A DNA stretch of 64,000 nt from Bryoerythrophyllum caledonicum (GCA_963971425.1 OZ020517.1:12154501-12218500), one strand, 5' to 3'; counted from the stretch's first letter, positions 31,652 through 44,270 are shown. The notes: generated by a model from the sequence alone, not told the origin. Numbers and translations are program-made.

Positions 31652-32779
31652 GCATGCGCTTTTAACCGCGTTGGCTGCCAGTGTGGTTTGACTTGTTGAC
31701 GCGTAAACCCCACAACTCTTTGGATTGAGTGTAGGCAATGACAACTACCGTATCGTAGGGCAACCACAATACAAATGGCTGATAGGGTTGCTTTAGAGCT
31801 CCAAATCAATGTTAGAACACACTGCCGAACGGGTAAAGATTGGAAAACAAACTCCCTAACATATGGCTTCTGTCAATATGGCGTGCCTCGGCAACCAAGT
31901 GGTGAAAATTGATCGTAGCAACTAGAATGTGGTCGTCTAGACATTTAAGGGTTGACCCCTAAAGGACGGAGACTATGTTTCACCAAAACCACTCCAAAAT
32001 TGCCTCTCTAAAAAGAGACATTGCAAGTCTAAACAAACCATTTTTTACTATTTTCAATCGTAGGATCTTCAATTTCACTACAAGGAAATACTCAAAAACT
32101 TTAGTAAACTTTGACCGCACATACTGTAAGATACATGCATTTAAAGAGTGCAATTTGGATTTTTTCTTCCGTGCGCAAATATGATCAACATGCTTTGACT
32201 CAACATCACTACCCATTGCATAACTTTTATGGATTCATGTTCTACCTTGTGTTAAGTTATTACATGCCAAAATCACAAGTGATGGAGATGTTTAAGGATA
32301 AGTGAAATGGACTTGCAATGAGTAGGGGTATAGAAAGTAGCCATTTACATGGGAAAGCATTTTTATTTTGTGATAAAAAAATAATTGTTGGATCTAAAAT
32401 CCAATTAGTGGATAGAGTTATGACTTATTTCAATAATAGAAAAATATATTTTTGAAAAAAAGTAAAATCCTTAATTTATATGCCTACTTGAGTAAAGACA
32501 ATGACAATTACCAAGAACTTTCCTTTACTACTACCCGCCTTCAAAAAGTGCAATTGTCAACTCTACAGTAGCACTATTCATATCTATAGTACGCTACTCA
32601 GCTGGCCGAAACTTGAGCTTTTGATGTTGAAATCACCATAAATCTTTCTCTATAAGTCCAAAGAAGAAAAAAAATCCCTGTAAAGATAACCCATTTTCCT
32701 ACTCTCACTAAAATTTTCAAGAAATTACCAAGTTCCAAATTAGATTTTTAGGAACCTGTCCATAATCGATTTGTACTCC
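31652..32779. other. Intergenic, AT-rich
   Basis: No gene recognised. The lower part may contain decayed 5' sequence of the Helitron remnant that follows. Confidence 0.5.
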
Positions 32780-33960
32780 ACAAGTACACTTGGTCCTTAT
32801 AAATTAATTTATAGTTCGTTTTTTCCAACATATATGTTTGTCAATCACTGCTCTGAAATACTTGTACAAAGGTTACAATCTCGCAATTGTGGTTTTGGAA
32901 AGCACCGAAGAGATTCAACAATACATCAATGTTTGCTACGTCTCTACTTTTGTAGCAACGTGGAGGCTATTTGGGTTTCCAATGCACGATAAATCTCCAA
33001 CCATTCAACATTTGTCAATTCATCTGCCTGATCAAAACTTGTGAACTTTATTGCAAATGAGAATCTGGTGGAAATTTTTAATATAGATTGAATTTGGAAG
33101 ACAACTCTGACAGAATGGTTTGAGGTAAATCAGACAATTCCACTTGCCATGGAGACGTCTTATGTGGACTTTCCTTCCCGCTTCACATGGTAGCTAGAGA
33201 AATATAGGCAATTTGACATAGACAATTTGTAATTAGGTGTCTCTACTTTGTCAATCCATCGGCGGGCAAGAGATACTTCTATTGGACACCTTTGGCAGCG
33301 GTGGAAGGAGAGACATCTTTTCTAAATTGGCGTACTTTTCAAGGCGTTGTCTTCAAGACTTACAAGGCTGCATGTATTGCGCTTGGACTTTACAAGAATG
33401 ATGAAGTGTGGAAGCAATGTCTCTAAGAAGTTGGAGTGATGGAGTTAGGCGCTCAACTTCCTTTGATTTTTGTAACCATTTTGACGTATGGACCACTAGC
33501 AGATCCAAGGCAATTATAGGTGTAGTTTCATGAAAGTTTTTTGAACAATTGCGGGCATCACTTACAACATAATGAAGTGGAGCAACTGCCAGAGGAGCAT
33601 ATTATAATGAAGTGGGGCAACCGTCAGAGGAGCATATTATAATGAAGTGGAGCAACCGTCGGAGGAGCATATTATAATGAAGTGGAGCAACCATCAGAGG
33701 AGCATATTTACAGCCTTGCATTGAACATGATCGTTCAACAACTTGCAACATTTGAGAAGTCAATGGACAATTTTAATTTACCACAACCTACATATTCCAT
33801 GGAGGAACTGCAAGCAAATCGATTTATTTTGAAGCATTGTCTTTGACAATGTCATACAACTGAGGAAAGAGGTTCAATTGCAATTTGAAATGTTGAATAA
33901 TGAGCAACGGGTCATGCAATCAAAAGCACTTGTCATCTTAGACAAGACTTAGTTTATCAA
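32780..33960 (+). pseudogene. Helitron helicase-like region remnant
   Basis: The 32838-33044 frame reads LKYLYKGYNLAIVVLES ... EEIQQYINVCYVS ... WRLFGFPMHDKSPTIQHLSIHLP, matching the conserved Helitron segment before the helicase. Further on, after frameshifts, come NQTIPLAMETSYVDFPSRF (about 33127), YFVNPSAGKRYFYWTPLAAV (about 33250), GVVFKTYKAACIALGLYKND and VWKQCL, then LATFEKSMDNFNLPQP (about 33745) and LNNEQR (33895). Several stops and shifts are present; Rep and the helicase core are not seen. A fragment of a dead Helitron. Confidence 0.85.
33575..33712. repeat. 36-37 bp tandem repeat inside the Helitron remnant
   Basis: Nearly four copies of gaagtggagcaaccgtc plus agaggagcatattataat. 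Slippage duplication after the element died. Confidence 0.85.
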
Positions 33961-35084
33961 TGAACTAGGTTGTATTGGAAAGACATACTTGGAGATTCTC
34001 ATCCTGAAGCCCGTGCCCACACAAAATCAAATTACGTTAGTAGTTGCTTTGTCTGAAATTGCCATGTTGTTGCTACATAAAGGCATGACCAATCATTCAA
34101 GATTTAAAATTCCAATTGAATGGGATCCAATTTCTATGTGCAACATCTATAGACAAAGTGATTGGTGGAATTGACGACGTACAAAGCTCATTTTCTAAGA
34201 CAAAGCTCCAATGGACTAATGGTCAAAAACGCTTTGCAACATAACTAGGCTTGATTCCTTACTTTGGCTTGATTCCTTACTTTGGCTTGATTCCTTACTT
34301 TGAAGACTAATAATTTTCAAGCCATAAATCCAAAAATGATAATAAAAATACCTCCGCAAAGCTCTTATCAAGGACAATCTAGTATAAAACTTTCCTAAAA
34401 AAAATATTTTTTTGCAAATTTTAGGAACTTGCCCAAAATCAAAATCATCCCTCCAAGGGAAAATGGTCCTTTAAGGGTTAATTGCAAAAAGGACATGAGC
34501 CACACAAAAGGAACGCACAAGGGCCGGCCACGTAACAGGAAAGACAAGATGCCTACAAACGCTCGCAAACCCAAGTCACAATGCTACCCTACCTAGTACA
34601 CACCGGCTCAAAACAGCCCTACTTGCCTACTATTTCATGCATTGGTCATTGATACCTACAAATGGACAGAAACCTGGGCAGCACTTAAAACAAATATTGA
34701 GATGCTACTACTCTGTTGATCCCAAGTTGAGTTACTTTTCTAATAATTTCAGAAAGTAGCAAGAACTGACGTCAAACTTTTCATACACAGAGCCACATTT
34801 TCATTGAAGTAGCGGGGTGCTCTCTTTGCTATATTACAAATTAAGTTCCAGATCAAAACATCCGCATGAATACTTGAATCGAAGGCAGTAGTAAAGTACA
34901 CTGCACATTGCTCTTCGTAAGGAGCAAATTACACACTAATAATATACAATTTCCTTTTCACTCTCGCCTACTATTTTCATATACTCGCAATGACATCCTA
35001 AGTTCATCACAGAAGAAGAGCACAATATAGTTAAGTATTGGGGGTCCAAAGTCCACACCTTGTTGCGAGTAGTCGTCGAATCAA
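33961..35084. other. Intergenic and 3' flank of the zeaxanthin epoxidase gene
   Basis: No gene recognised. The phrase cttgattccttactttgg is repeated three times at 34251-34305. The part below 35085 is the probable 3' untranslated region of the minus-strand gene; no clear polyadenylation signal was identified. Confidence 0.5.
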
Positions 35085-37142
35085 TCAATCTGTGCTCAAC
35101 CGACCTGCGATCGTTGCAAGCGAGGCCAAATCCTGGGACCGCCTCAGCTTCACCTTAAAGTGCGCTTCCTTGGATGGTCCAAACTCAATGATATCCTCGG
35201 GACGAACTCGCGCCGGCATCTTCGGCGTCAGTTTGTACCGACCTCCTGCGATGCTAGTAATCCAGGTGCCTGTCTTGCTCTCCAAATCCGTGACGTGCAA
35301 ATGGCCGTCGATGAACGTCAGCTTCGCGTGCTGACCTGCGACGTGAGGGAGTTTCACGCAGCGGAACGCGCCGCTGGATTCCTCGCACTGCTCGCATCCC
35401 ACGATGGTGGGTTGATCATCCTCCTTGCTCACACGCAGGAGGGGTCTTCCACTCTCGGTCACTTCGCCGTCGATCGGCATCCGCTCCGCAGCTGGGACCA
35501 GGTACCACTCTGCGTTCACCGCCTTCTCCAGCGCGTCGTCGTTCCAGAACCACTTTTTGAGGTTTGAGTTCGCCTTGTCTTCCAGGGAGCAGTACGGGGC
35601 GCGGCCTTCCAGTGCGAAGCTGTTACCACCGAGGATCCAGCTGAGCATGGTGGGCATACCGATGGTGATGAAGAACCGCCCTCCGACTCGCCCCGGGTGA
35701 GGAATCTTCAAATCCTTGATGAAGGAGAGAGGTCCTAAACCTTCGCCCAGGTAAGGTTTGTAAGTGGTGGCCATGATGGCGGCCATCCTCGCAAGGCCGT
35801 GGATCACACCAACGCGTATCCTGCGCTTGCCTTCGTAGGCCTTGAGCACTTTCGTCAGATCTGGGACCTCAGGTTGTTGTGCAGCTTTGGACAGGTCGAG
35901 CGCAAGCTGGAACGCATCCTCGATCGCCATGCACCCGCCCTGACCTAAGTTGGGCTGCATGGCGTGGGCCGAGTCGCCCAGGAGCGTGACCCTACCCTTG
36001 CTCCATGTCAGAATCGGGATCCTGTCGTAAATGTCGCGCCGGAGGATCATGTCCTCCAAAGTGGCGTCGAGAAGGTCCACGACTTTGTCGCACCAGCTTC
36101 CGAAGAGCTTCATGAGACGCGCTTTCCTGCCGCCGGGGGGGTCGACGCCGCCGGCGGGTTCTTTGTAGAACGCGTACCACTGCATTTTTCCCTGGCCGAC
36201 GTCGGACGAGACGAAGTACTGCTTGTGGCCGAGGAAGACGCGGTAGCCGACGGTTTCGATGTCAGCAGGGACGAAGTCGGCGATGCCGGTGTAGCAGGTG
36301 TAGTCGGAGTAGACGGTAGAGGACTCGCCGAGAAGCTTGGTGCGCACTCTGGAGCGGATGCCGTCGGCGCCGACGAGGACGTCCCCTTCGAAGGTGCGGC
36401 CGTCATCGAGAATGACCTTGACCTTGCGGCCGTCATCCACGAAATCCACCACATTAGCGCCGTTCTGGATGTACTCCTGGCCGACCGCGCCTGAGAGAAT
36501 CTCCTGGAGCTTCATGCGGCTGATGACGCGCGTGACGGGCAGCCCTCGCTCCGCAGCAGGGCTGAAGGTGTCGAACTTGCAGTACCACTCGCCGGATATC
36601 CCGTCCACGAGACCGTTGATACGGTCGCCCGTGACGCACCCGTTGGAAAGAATTGCTTCTGCTGCGTCGCGGTCGACGGCTTCCAGCGCTGCGAGCGCGT
36701 TACTCTGTATTTGGATTGGGCCTCGGTACTGACCCTCGCCTCGGATGGCACTCAGGTCACGCTCGAACACCACCACGTCCAGACCCCTGTTCTTCGCGGC
36801 GAGCGCGAGCACTAGGCCGCCTATTCCCCCGCCGGCGATGAGCACTCGCAAAGGGCGCGTCTTGGGGGCCGACACTTCACCCGCGTCTGCTGTGCTCACG
36901 CTGCCATTCGATGGCGTGCGCGGGGTGACGTCTTTCGCCCCCTCGACCGTCTGCGTCCTGGCTACACACCCACCGATTGCTTTCCTCCGCCCTTGCACGC
37001 CCGGCTCAAGCATCAAAGCTGCCCTTCTCCATGAAACATCCAGAAACTCCGAGGCTCGGATCCCGGACGGACACGACGCTTTGTAAAGCACAGTGGAAGA
37101 GGCCAGTCCCGCAACCGCAGGAATTGCGCACGATATCACCAT
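35085..37142 (-). CDS. ZEP: Zeaxanthin epoxidase, chloroplastic
   Basis: 685 codons, intact. FAD- and ferredoxin-dependent monooxygenase converting zeaxanthin through antheraxanthin to violaxanthin in the plastid; it supplies the xanthophyll cycle and ABA synthesis. Residues 1-95 are Ser/Ala/Arg-rich, a likely transit peptide. RVLIAGGGIGGL (99-110) is the dinucleotide-binding motif with FERD following (126-129). DVLVGADGIRSRVR (254-267) and GRVTLLGDSAHAMQPNLGQGG (383-403) are the DG and GD motifs of aromatic-hydroxylase-type monooxygenases. Residues 566-668 form the C-terminal FHA domain (HAKL at 605, TGTW at 624). Length is normal for plant ZEP. It is notable for having no intron; angiosperm ZEP genes have many. 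Coding GC is much higher than the flanks. An unusual retrogene origin or lineage-wide intron loss could explain this. Confidence 0.96.
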   Translation of the reverse strand: MVISCAIPAVAGLASSTVLYKASCPSGIRASEFLDVSWRRAALMLEPGVQGRRKAIGGCVARTQTVEGAKDVTPRTPSNGSVSTADAGEVSAPKTRPLRVLIAGGGIGGLVLALAAKNRGLDVVVFERDLSAIRGEGQYRGPIQIQSNALAALEAVDRDAAEAILSNGCVTGDRINGLVDGISGEWYCKFDTFSPAAERGLPVTRVISRMKLQEILSGAVGQEYIQNGANVVDFVDDGRKVKVILDDGRTFEGDVLVGADGIRSRVRTKLLGESSTVYSDYTCYTGIADFVPADIETVGYRVFLGHKQYFVSSDVGQGKMQWYAFYKEPAGGVDPPGGRKARLMKLFGSWCDKVVDLLDATLEDMILRRDIYDRIPILTWSKGRVTLLGDSAHAMQPNLGQGGCMAIEDAFQLALDLSKAAQQPEVPDLTKVLKAYEGKRRIRVGVIHGLARMAAIMATTYKPYLGEGLGPLSFIKDLKIPHPGRVGGRFFITIGMPTMLSWILGGNSFALEGRAPYCSLEDKANSNLKKWFWNDDALEKAVNAEWYLVPAAERMPIDGEVTESGRPLLRVSKEDDQPTIVGCEQCEESSGAFRCVKLPHVAGQHAKLTFIDGHLHVTDLESKTGTWITSIAGGRYKLTPKMPARVRPEDIIEFGPSKEAHFKVKLRRSQDLASLATIAGRLSTD

Positions 37143-38420
37143 GCTTCTTCAATGTCAGAACAGCTCTTTCCGGTGTGGAAAGAGTGCTCTGCTCTCCGCT
37201 TCAAGCTTACCTAAACCGATCACAAAACTTCACTCCAAACTGAATCTAGTGCCCCACCTTGGCCCTGTATCCAATCGCAACCAGACACTGTCACATCCGT
37301 ACGACGGAACTACACCGAAATGCAATCAGACACACAAGCCGAGACAACCGAACTAGTACGACTGTTCCTTTTATTGCCCAAAAGGTCAATTCACTGCAAA
37401 GAGCTCCACCGTCAAAGCTTTGAACATTCGCAACCCTAAACCTAGCTGCATGCACACATCTGCAAACCCAGTGCGGCAGTCTCGAGCATGTGGGTCTCAG
37501 CCAAGCAAAAATTGAAGACTAAACGCTACACTCAAAATCCACAACTGGGCCAGTGCTCTCTACTTTTTTTTCCTGCTGCTGCAACAGAGAATACACAACG
37601 CCAAACCATCAATTAGCAAACCCGACATACCAAATAAGAATGCGCTTGACCGGCACCAAAACCCGAACCTTGGCGCAACCAACGCGCTGTCTTGAGCCTG
37701 CACACAATCCGCACTTCGGCCGACTCTTTGGATTCCAAACTTCCAGAGCTCACAGACAACAGGAGATACGGTAGCCAGGGGAAGCGGGACTCACAACTGT
37801 ACTGGGTTGAGTGGATAGAAGTGCTGCAATCCGCTGTACATCCGGTGACCACAGAAACCATTCTCCGGTCGATCTCTCACAATCTTTACCTCCAACTGTC
37901 AACTCCTTGTTCGCAGCGCAGTCGTAATGTAAAAGTTGGATGAAAACCTCCCCGGAATGTGGACCTTCATTCTGTTGGATGGAATCAAAAAATCTAGAAG
38001 ACTCGTGACGCAGGCATTGAGTCGGATATTTTCCTGATCGTTAGTTTGTTTTGAATGAGTGAATCCAACTTCTGAGGTCCAAAGTGATTCTGGAGGTGAG
38101 AGGGTGGGAAGCGTAAAGGAGATTGAAGTAGTGTTCTGGCTTCCAAGCGGTGGTGTGATGACAGAAGTTCGGCAGGGATTGTGAGGAAGTGGAAAGCGAG
38201 GATATCGTTAATGAAATTGTTAATTTCTGGGTTTCCTAGATGAGTGACTGTGTGGAGTAGCTTACGTCATTACAGCGATATCATTGGAGTGACGAGGTAG
38301 AGGACTCCATTGGCCCGCCTTTTTATCCAATGGCGCGTCACTTGAAGCTCCTGGGTTTGGGATTGGGCAGGACGGGTTTGCGGTGGGAGTGGCGGTTTTG
38401 AGGTGACGCCTTGTCATCTT
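37143..38420 (-). promoter_or_regulatory. Probable ZEP leader and promoter region
   Basis: About 1.3 kb of mixed composition upstream of the ZEP start, richer in CG than the intergenic DNA beyond. No convincing ORF or TATA box identified. The call rests on position only. Confidence 0.35.
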
Positions 38421-39474
38421 TTCATCCATGTGCAAAGTTCTCCGTAGATAAACACTGGAGTGGTGAAGACATTAGAGCTTTCTTGAAAGTGTACCTCAGA
38501 GGGGCAAGCTGGTAGGAATATGGTGCCAGATAGGAAGAAACTTTTTTATGCATGAGAATAGACGTCCAAAAATTTTCATACTTCCTTGTTCTGCACCAAT
38601 AAGATGCACAGCAATCAATGCTCTTGGGTCCTACCCCATGCAAGCTAAAGCTTCCCCGTAGTACCCCAGGTTCCCAATAGGTTGACCGGTGGTTCCCCCA
38701 TACCTTTTCCAAGCCAAGTCACTATGTGCATGTGGTTCCAGTTACTAACATAAGACCCTAAGATGTGCCGTGGTGAAAGAACCTTTATTTTCAGGAAAAC
38801 TCTATTAGGGATGTGCACATGGGTCCAAACAAAGTGCGTTTGGTTAGAGACCAACGGGTGGGGGGCCCCACCAAGGCGGTTCCCAACTAGAGTTATACAA
38901 CGCACATGCTCCCGTACATATTGCTTTTTAGTGCTCACTCTTGGACGTTGTTTCCCCTTTTCACCAAATGTACTTGCGTTGTTTCACCCATTCCGCGTTA
39001 AACTCCTCTACATTGGTGAATTCGCCTCACTTGGTTTACTCCCAAATTGCGTATGCAACTGAACCCAATGTGTTGGTTAGTCCAACACGTCGGGACCGTT
39101 CATTTCCAACCCACGTCCATCGAACAAGAGGTAGGGACCAAATCGACTTTGTTCTTAAGCATATGCGCGACCCTATTCAAGGACCTTTGAGCACAACATA
39201 GCAAAGAACGGTGCATCTTGACAATGAAAAATTTACTAAGCAAATGGTGACCAAATTTCAAAAAAATTAGTTTAAAAAGCTAATTTGGAGAGACAACAAC
39301 TTAACAAAAACATCAATTTCTATAACTCTTTAAAGTCAACAGCGTATATAACTTTTTTTCAAAGCGTCAATGGTCTAATGCCGGATCCCTCGGTTGGTTG
39401 CAAAAACTCATCCACATATACCACATGCGGATGGCCCACCTGCAAAAGTCAACAACCACAAATTTAGAGAGCAC
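38421..39474. other. Intergenic, no gene recognised
   Basis: Moderately GC-rich with many short frames on both strands and none with recognisable protein content. It could be an old LTR or other non-coding repeat. Confidence 0.4.
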
Positions 39475-39477
39475 TAC

Positions 39478-39889
39478 GGGTAGTCACAGTGCGTGGGAGT
39501 GGAGAGAGTCTCTCCACGGAGAACTTCTCCCAGCTCGTTCCTCGGGACCAATGGGGAAAGTTCTCTACTCCCCGCAACTATGACGACCCATACAAGCATG
39601 CTTGTGAAGAAAGGTAAAACAAAAGTGAGTTTTCCAAGGAGACAACAGTGGAGACAAAAGTGGGGACGGTGAATTCTGAAGAAATAGGTGAAACTTAGAG
39701 CTGGAAGGTGAAAAAATTCACACGCGAAACTCTCTCAGAGGCTTCTCTTCACCTCCGGAGCAAGAGAGACGACCGTGCGAACCATTCACAGGATAAGAAT
39801 ATTCGCTTGTGGGGGCGTTAGCCAATCTCATCCAGCCACGTTCGCAGCAGGTGGAGAGAGTCTCTCATTCTCACGCACTGTGACTACCC
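39478..39889. mobile_element. 412-bp MITE
   Basis: Terminal inverted repeats of about 18 bp near perfect (GGGTAGTCACAGTGCGTG ... CACGCACTGTGACTACCC), extending imperfectly through a gagagagtctctc block on each side, flanked by TAC at 39475-39477 and 39890-39892. The 3-bp duplication and GGG start suggest a PIF/Harbinger-type (Tourist-like) MITE, though TAC is not the usual TWA. Non-coding inside. Confidence 0.8.
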
Positions 39890-39999
39890 TACTTCCTACG
39901 CGGAAATATGGTGGAAATACATCATTGATAAATATACATGGATACATGCTTGTAACTCAAAGAACATTTGTTATGCTTTTAGCTAAAATAACAAAGTTT

Positions 40000-40085
40000 C
40001 TATGGCATCAATTAGACAACCATTGTATCAATTAGACAACGCATAGTATCAGTCAAACAACTCATGGTATTGCCAAGTAGTCCAT
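40000..40085. repeat. About 21-bp tandem repeat
   Basis: Three to four units of variants of gtatcaattagacaacYca. Confidence 0.65.
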
Positions 40086-40089
40086 TGCA

Positions 40090-41835
40090 TTGGAATTTCT
40101 ATGCAATTAATTCTTAGCTTCAAAGTTCCACTTTGGAATCTATTATTAACTAAATTAGTTTTTTTTAAATGTCTTTTCTACATATATTGTATGTAAAACA
40201 CATCAATCAAAGACCGTATAAATCTATTAATTTATCTAATATATTAAATGCTCAACAAGAAAATTTGAATAGAGAACAAAAAGACATCACATGGTTTCTT
40301 TGTCTTTTCCAGTTGTGAATTTCACTTAAAGCCGTGATTGTCTTTTAATATGGCTAAACGTTCAACAAGGGAGAATCTTTCTAGACTACAACTATCCCTC
40401 AATGTAACAGTTGTCATCATAGACCACAATGATTTAGATAAGAAACTTACAAAATTCAAAATAAATTCCAAATCCGCTATAAGAAATTTGAAGATGGCTA
40501 TGAAATAGGTTGAAATACTATAAAAAAAATTGCATTGTATTACTACCGGCCCCACTTAGTGCAATGCATCTACAAAACCAAGTGCATTTCTCTACACATT
40601 TGAATTTCTTTTATGTCACCTTTAATAATATTACCAAACCTCAATTACAAAGTTTATCTTTATACATGAAAGAAAGTACCAAATATTCCAAGTTAGTTCA
40701 ATTTTTTTAATTGAGACATCTTTTCGATGATAATATATGTTAATGGAGCCTTTGGGTACTGTTAGTAATCAATCCCTAAATGCCAAAAGTTCCGAGGTGG
40801 GCTTTTAGTGATTTGGGATAGCTTACACCAATGTTAAATCATGAATTTCATAAATTTACATTAACGATGTGGATAAGTAGAAGCTTCGTGGAGGAAAAAA
40901 TATTTTGAAAACAAACACATGAAACTACAGTTACAAAGTTTTGAGTTTCAAACAATTAAAACGGGCAAGCGTTGCACCATATGTGAGGTCTGGTGCAATC
41001 TTTGGCTCTATCCGCTTCCCACGCCCTCTTTCCTAGACCAGTTTTGCGGCCGCCACGTTGGTCAGTCGCCTTGCTGGCCTCTGCCACGTCGAAGGGCCGC
41101 TACAAAGGTGCTTGCCTCCCTGCTCACACCCGTGCGCTAGCGCCCCCCCGGCCACACTTCAACCAACAACCTCCCTTGTCCACCCTCCCTTCTCATGGGC
41201 CTGCCACTAACCGTCTCCCTATCGATGTGCTTCAATGTGCACAATTCAAATATCTTCATATTCAAAAATCCCAAAAATCCACGCTGCCTAAAATTCATTC
41301 ACAATGTCACGGTTTCGGGTGCAAGTTGGTTATGCATTTTGTTGTTGTTTTCTTCCTGGACATTCTTCATATGGTTGTTGAGGGTGCATTCTTTTGCTAC
41401 AGTTTCTTGCAACACTTTCTTGGTATGTTTCTTGTGCCCTTACTTGATTTACTGTGGTTCAGGGTCAGGCAGTTTCGCTTTGATATGTTTATTGCTTTAC
41501 TTTGTTGTGTTGTTCACATGCTTTGGAGGTGTTGTTAGGTGTTTGAAGCTATTCTGCAATGTCGTACACTCTGAATAGGGATTGCGGTGTGCATTGATCG
41601 CAAGGTTGATTTGGTTCACGCTCCAATTTAAGGTGTTTAGCGAGTTGAGGAATCATAAGGGTGGAGGCTGTTTTAGGACAGGGTTCAGGTTTTGGAGTAG
41701 TTTATGTGCAACCTATGCTTGTTCAGCCGGTTCTAGACATGACTTGGAGATTCAGGGTAGGCAGCACATCATGGACATGATATACAATACCATAGACCTT
41801 GGCAGTGTTGACGACAAAGACATGCAGATACTTGA
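40090..41835. other. Intergenic, no clear gene
   Basis: AT-rich to 40980, then a GC-richer block (41000-41180) and a T-rich region. The frame at 41582-41857 lies just before the methyltransferase-like remnant and may be its N-terminal part, but I do not recognise it. Confidence 0.4.
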
Positions 41836-41839
41836 AGAT

Positions 41840-42390
41840 GATTGTCCTAAAAAGTGATGAAGAACCCCCTCGTGCCCTTGAACTAGAGTTCACTTGCCTG
41901 CGCATCGACATGCCCCATGGCAGTGGCTTTACCTTTTGGAAAGTTTGTTCATAGTAGAAGTCTCACGGCTAGCAAACAATCCTTCCCCAGAGCAAATTGT
42001 CCCTTGGCAACAAATCGAGGCTATTATGAGACTGTTGATTCCACAACCATTGTCCCATGCATAGCAAATAGGGCCTACCCAACTACTATGCCCATTCATG
42101 ACCGCTCCTAAACTTAAATAATGTGCTAGGCAACTTGGCATTGCAATCAATGCCCACTTTTCGAAGCATAAATCTTGGAGGTATGTGATTTAAAAAATAC
42201 GTACTTGTATCTAGATGTTGGCACCTAGCCCATTTGACCATACAAATCTAAAATGGAAAGAAAAGGTTAATCAAGGAGGCGGAATAAAAACCATTATGAA
42301 AGCCACGATACTATAGAGCCATCTTGATGACTCCTAGAGGGGAAAATGACAACAAGACAATTCCCTTGTACATTTGTTGAGGAAAGCACC
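41840..42390 (+). pseudogene. Second DNA methyltransferase element, highly decayed
   Basis: On the + strand a short frame reads PPRALELEFTCLRIDMPH (41863-41917), similar to PPWGTELELTC ... DAPH of the minus-strand copy at 14530-15424. The distance from this block to the shared downstream repeat (about 500 bp) is like that in copy 1 (about 600 bp). The catalytic motifs themselves are not readable, so the identification leans on the linked repeat. Confidence 0.4.
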
Positions 42391-42394
42391 TTTC

Positions 42395-42985
42395 GTTTCC
42401 GGGGCAAGGAGGACTGGACACAATGTCGAGGGTGTAAGTTGACTAATCTAGTATGAAAAACTTGTCAGGAAAGGTGTAGGAATGAGTCACAAACCTTCTC
42501 TTGCTTCCTAGTGCCAATGTAGGTTTGATTTGGAATTATTGCGATGGAACTTGATTGGTAACTTCAATGACAATACAAGAATTCTAAAAATTTAGAGTTC
42601 CAACTTATGGTTTGGCCTTTATAAGTATATCTTTCATTACTACATACTTGTCACAAAAGTACAAATTGGACAAATATACTTCTACTCAGAGTCTTAGGAG
42701 GTAAATTACTATGAAAATTTTGGCACACATCCATACCATAATCATTAATGTATCCATACATTATAATTCAAAATTCTAGATTGGAAACTTAACTTGACTT
42801 TTACTGGTGAAAAACAGGCTATTTTTTTATGAAGCCAAAATGAAAGATTATTGATGGTGTTTGCTCCAAATTCTTATTCCAACTTCTCCAACATACAAAA
42901 ATCTATCTTCATACACAAGTTGTTTAAAAAAAACTTTTTACCATTATCCCCTTCAAAACCTAATTTTTTGTGCCATGATTCAACA
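42395..42985 (+). repeat. Dispersed repeat copy 2
   Basis: Inverted, diverged copy of 14015-14590. The phrases agtatgaaaaac, aatgtaggtttgatttggaatt, agtatatctttcattactac, tccaaattcttattccaac and gtgccatgattcaac match the reverse complement of copy 1 in the same order. Confidence 0.65.
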
Positions 42986-42989
42986 TATA

Positions 42990-44270
42990 ACATGCAATTA
43001 AGCAATTATGCACTTAGCCAAGTGCACTAGTTCCTGGTACAAAGCCGCAAGTTATTTGCTAATAACTTTTAAAAAAACAAAATTTGGCAAGAGTTTAGTA
43101 TGATTTTTGTCACATAATTTTGGTGTTTGTTGCGTCAAACATTGGCATCTTCATGTTCACATAAGTGATATGTTTTTTCCATTTGCTACGATTTTTTAGA
43201 ATATATATGATTTCTAATCTAGTTTGCAATTCCTGCTACAAAATTACAATCATGTACCTAAAAAGATTATAAATGTGTTCTGAGTTATTATAGGATTTTA
43301 GAGTATTGCACTACAAATACAATGTGTAAGAGATACAAAAATATATATGTAATTTCCTAAGACAGTGTAAACTACCTCACTGTATTTTATATGCAAAAAC
43401 ATACATAATCAGGCAATTCCACACTGTTGCTGAGAGATTCCAAAATCAAACATATCATATGGACCACCCAATATATAAATGTATACCACCCACTAAACGA
43501 TAGACACATCTTAAACTGCATTATACTAACGTATTTGCCACCTAAACTGCGTGCATGCTCTACTATAGTATATAGCTCGAGGGCTCAGACCTCATCTTCT
43601 AGCGCAACGACTCCCTCCACGTGTCCAATGGCGCTACCTACCATAGCGAATGATTCATGATCATGTACTGGACGATCTTCCACATCTTCGATGCTAATGG
43701 GCGCACACTCAACATATCGGTAATTGCCAGGAACACCCTCCCACGTATGCCTTACGCTATCATCATTGTAGAAAAACCATCCTCTATATTAAAGGACATC
43801 TCTTGCCCTAAAGAGAAAGCCCTCTAAAATGCAATAATGTCCTCGGATACACTAGATCTTGAAACGGAAGGTGAAATTGGTCTGGTATTACTGTGAGTAC
43901 CTCCGAACGTCTCATGTGTCTCAAGGTAAGGATGAATAGATTTCATCCATTGTTTTGAACACGAGTGGAAATCCATGATGCTAAATCAGTTTTTCATCTT
44001 GCAGAATGGAAGACGCCACATCGGACCATTGCCCCGGAGCCTTGCAACAAGTCTCCACAATTCACACACGCCAATCCGTGGTCGAGTGGATGTTAAAAGA
44101 CTATGCTGTTCGGGGCAGCTAAGGCCTATATAGTAGGACTGTGAGGGCGTTCCCCCAACACTTTCAAGGACGAGACAATACCAACCTCGTACGAGCAACT
44201 AGGTGGCAGGCCCTTTGAGACACCCTCGTCCCAATTAGTCCAAAACCTGCCCCAGTACCATCCATCATAC
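42990..44270. other. Intergenic
   Basis: AT-rich to 43500, then somewhat GC-richer up to the transposase remnant. No gene recognised; the upper part may contain its unreadable N-terminal region. Confidence 0.4.

Noticed and set aside
35964..36841. Long + strand ORFs antisense to ZEP
   Set aside because: Shadow frames of a GC-rich coding sequence. The minus frame carries all conserved motifs.
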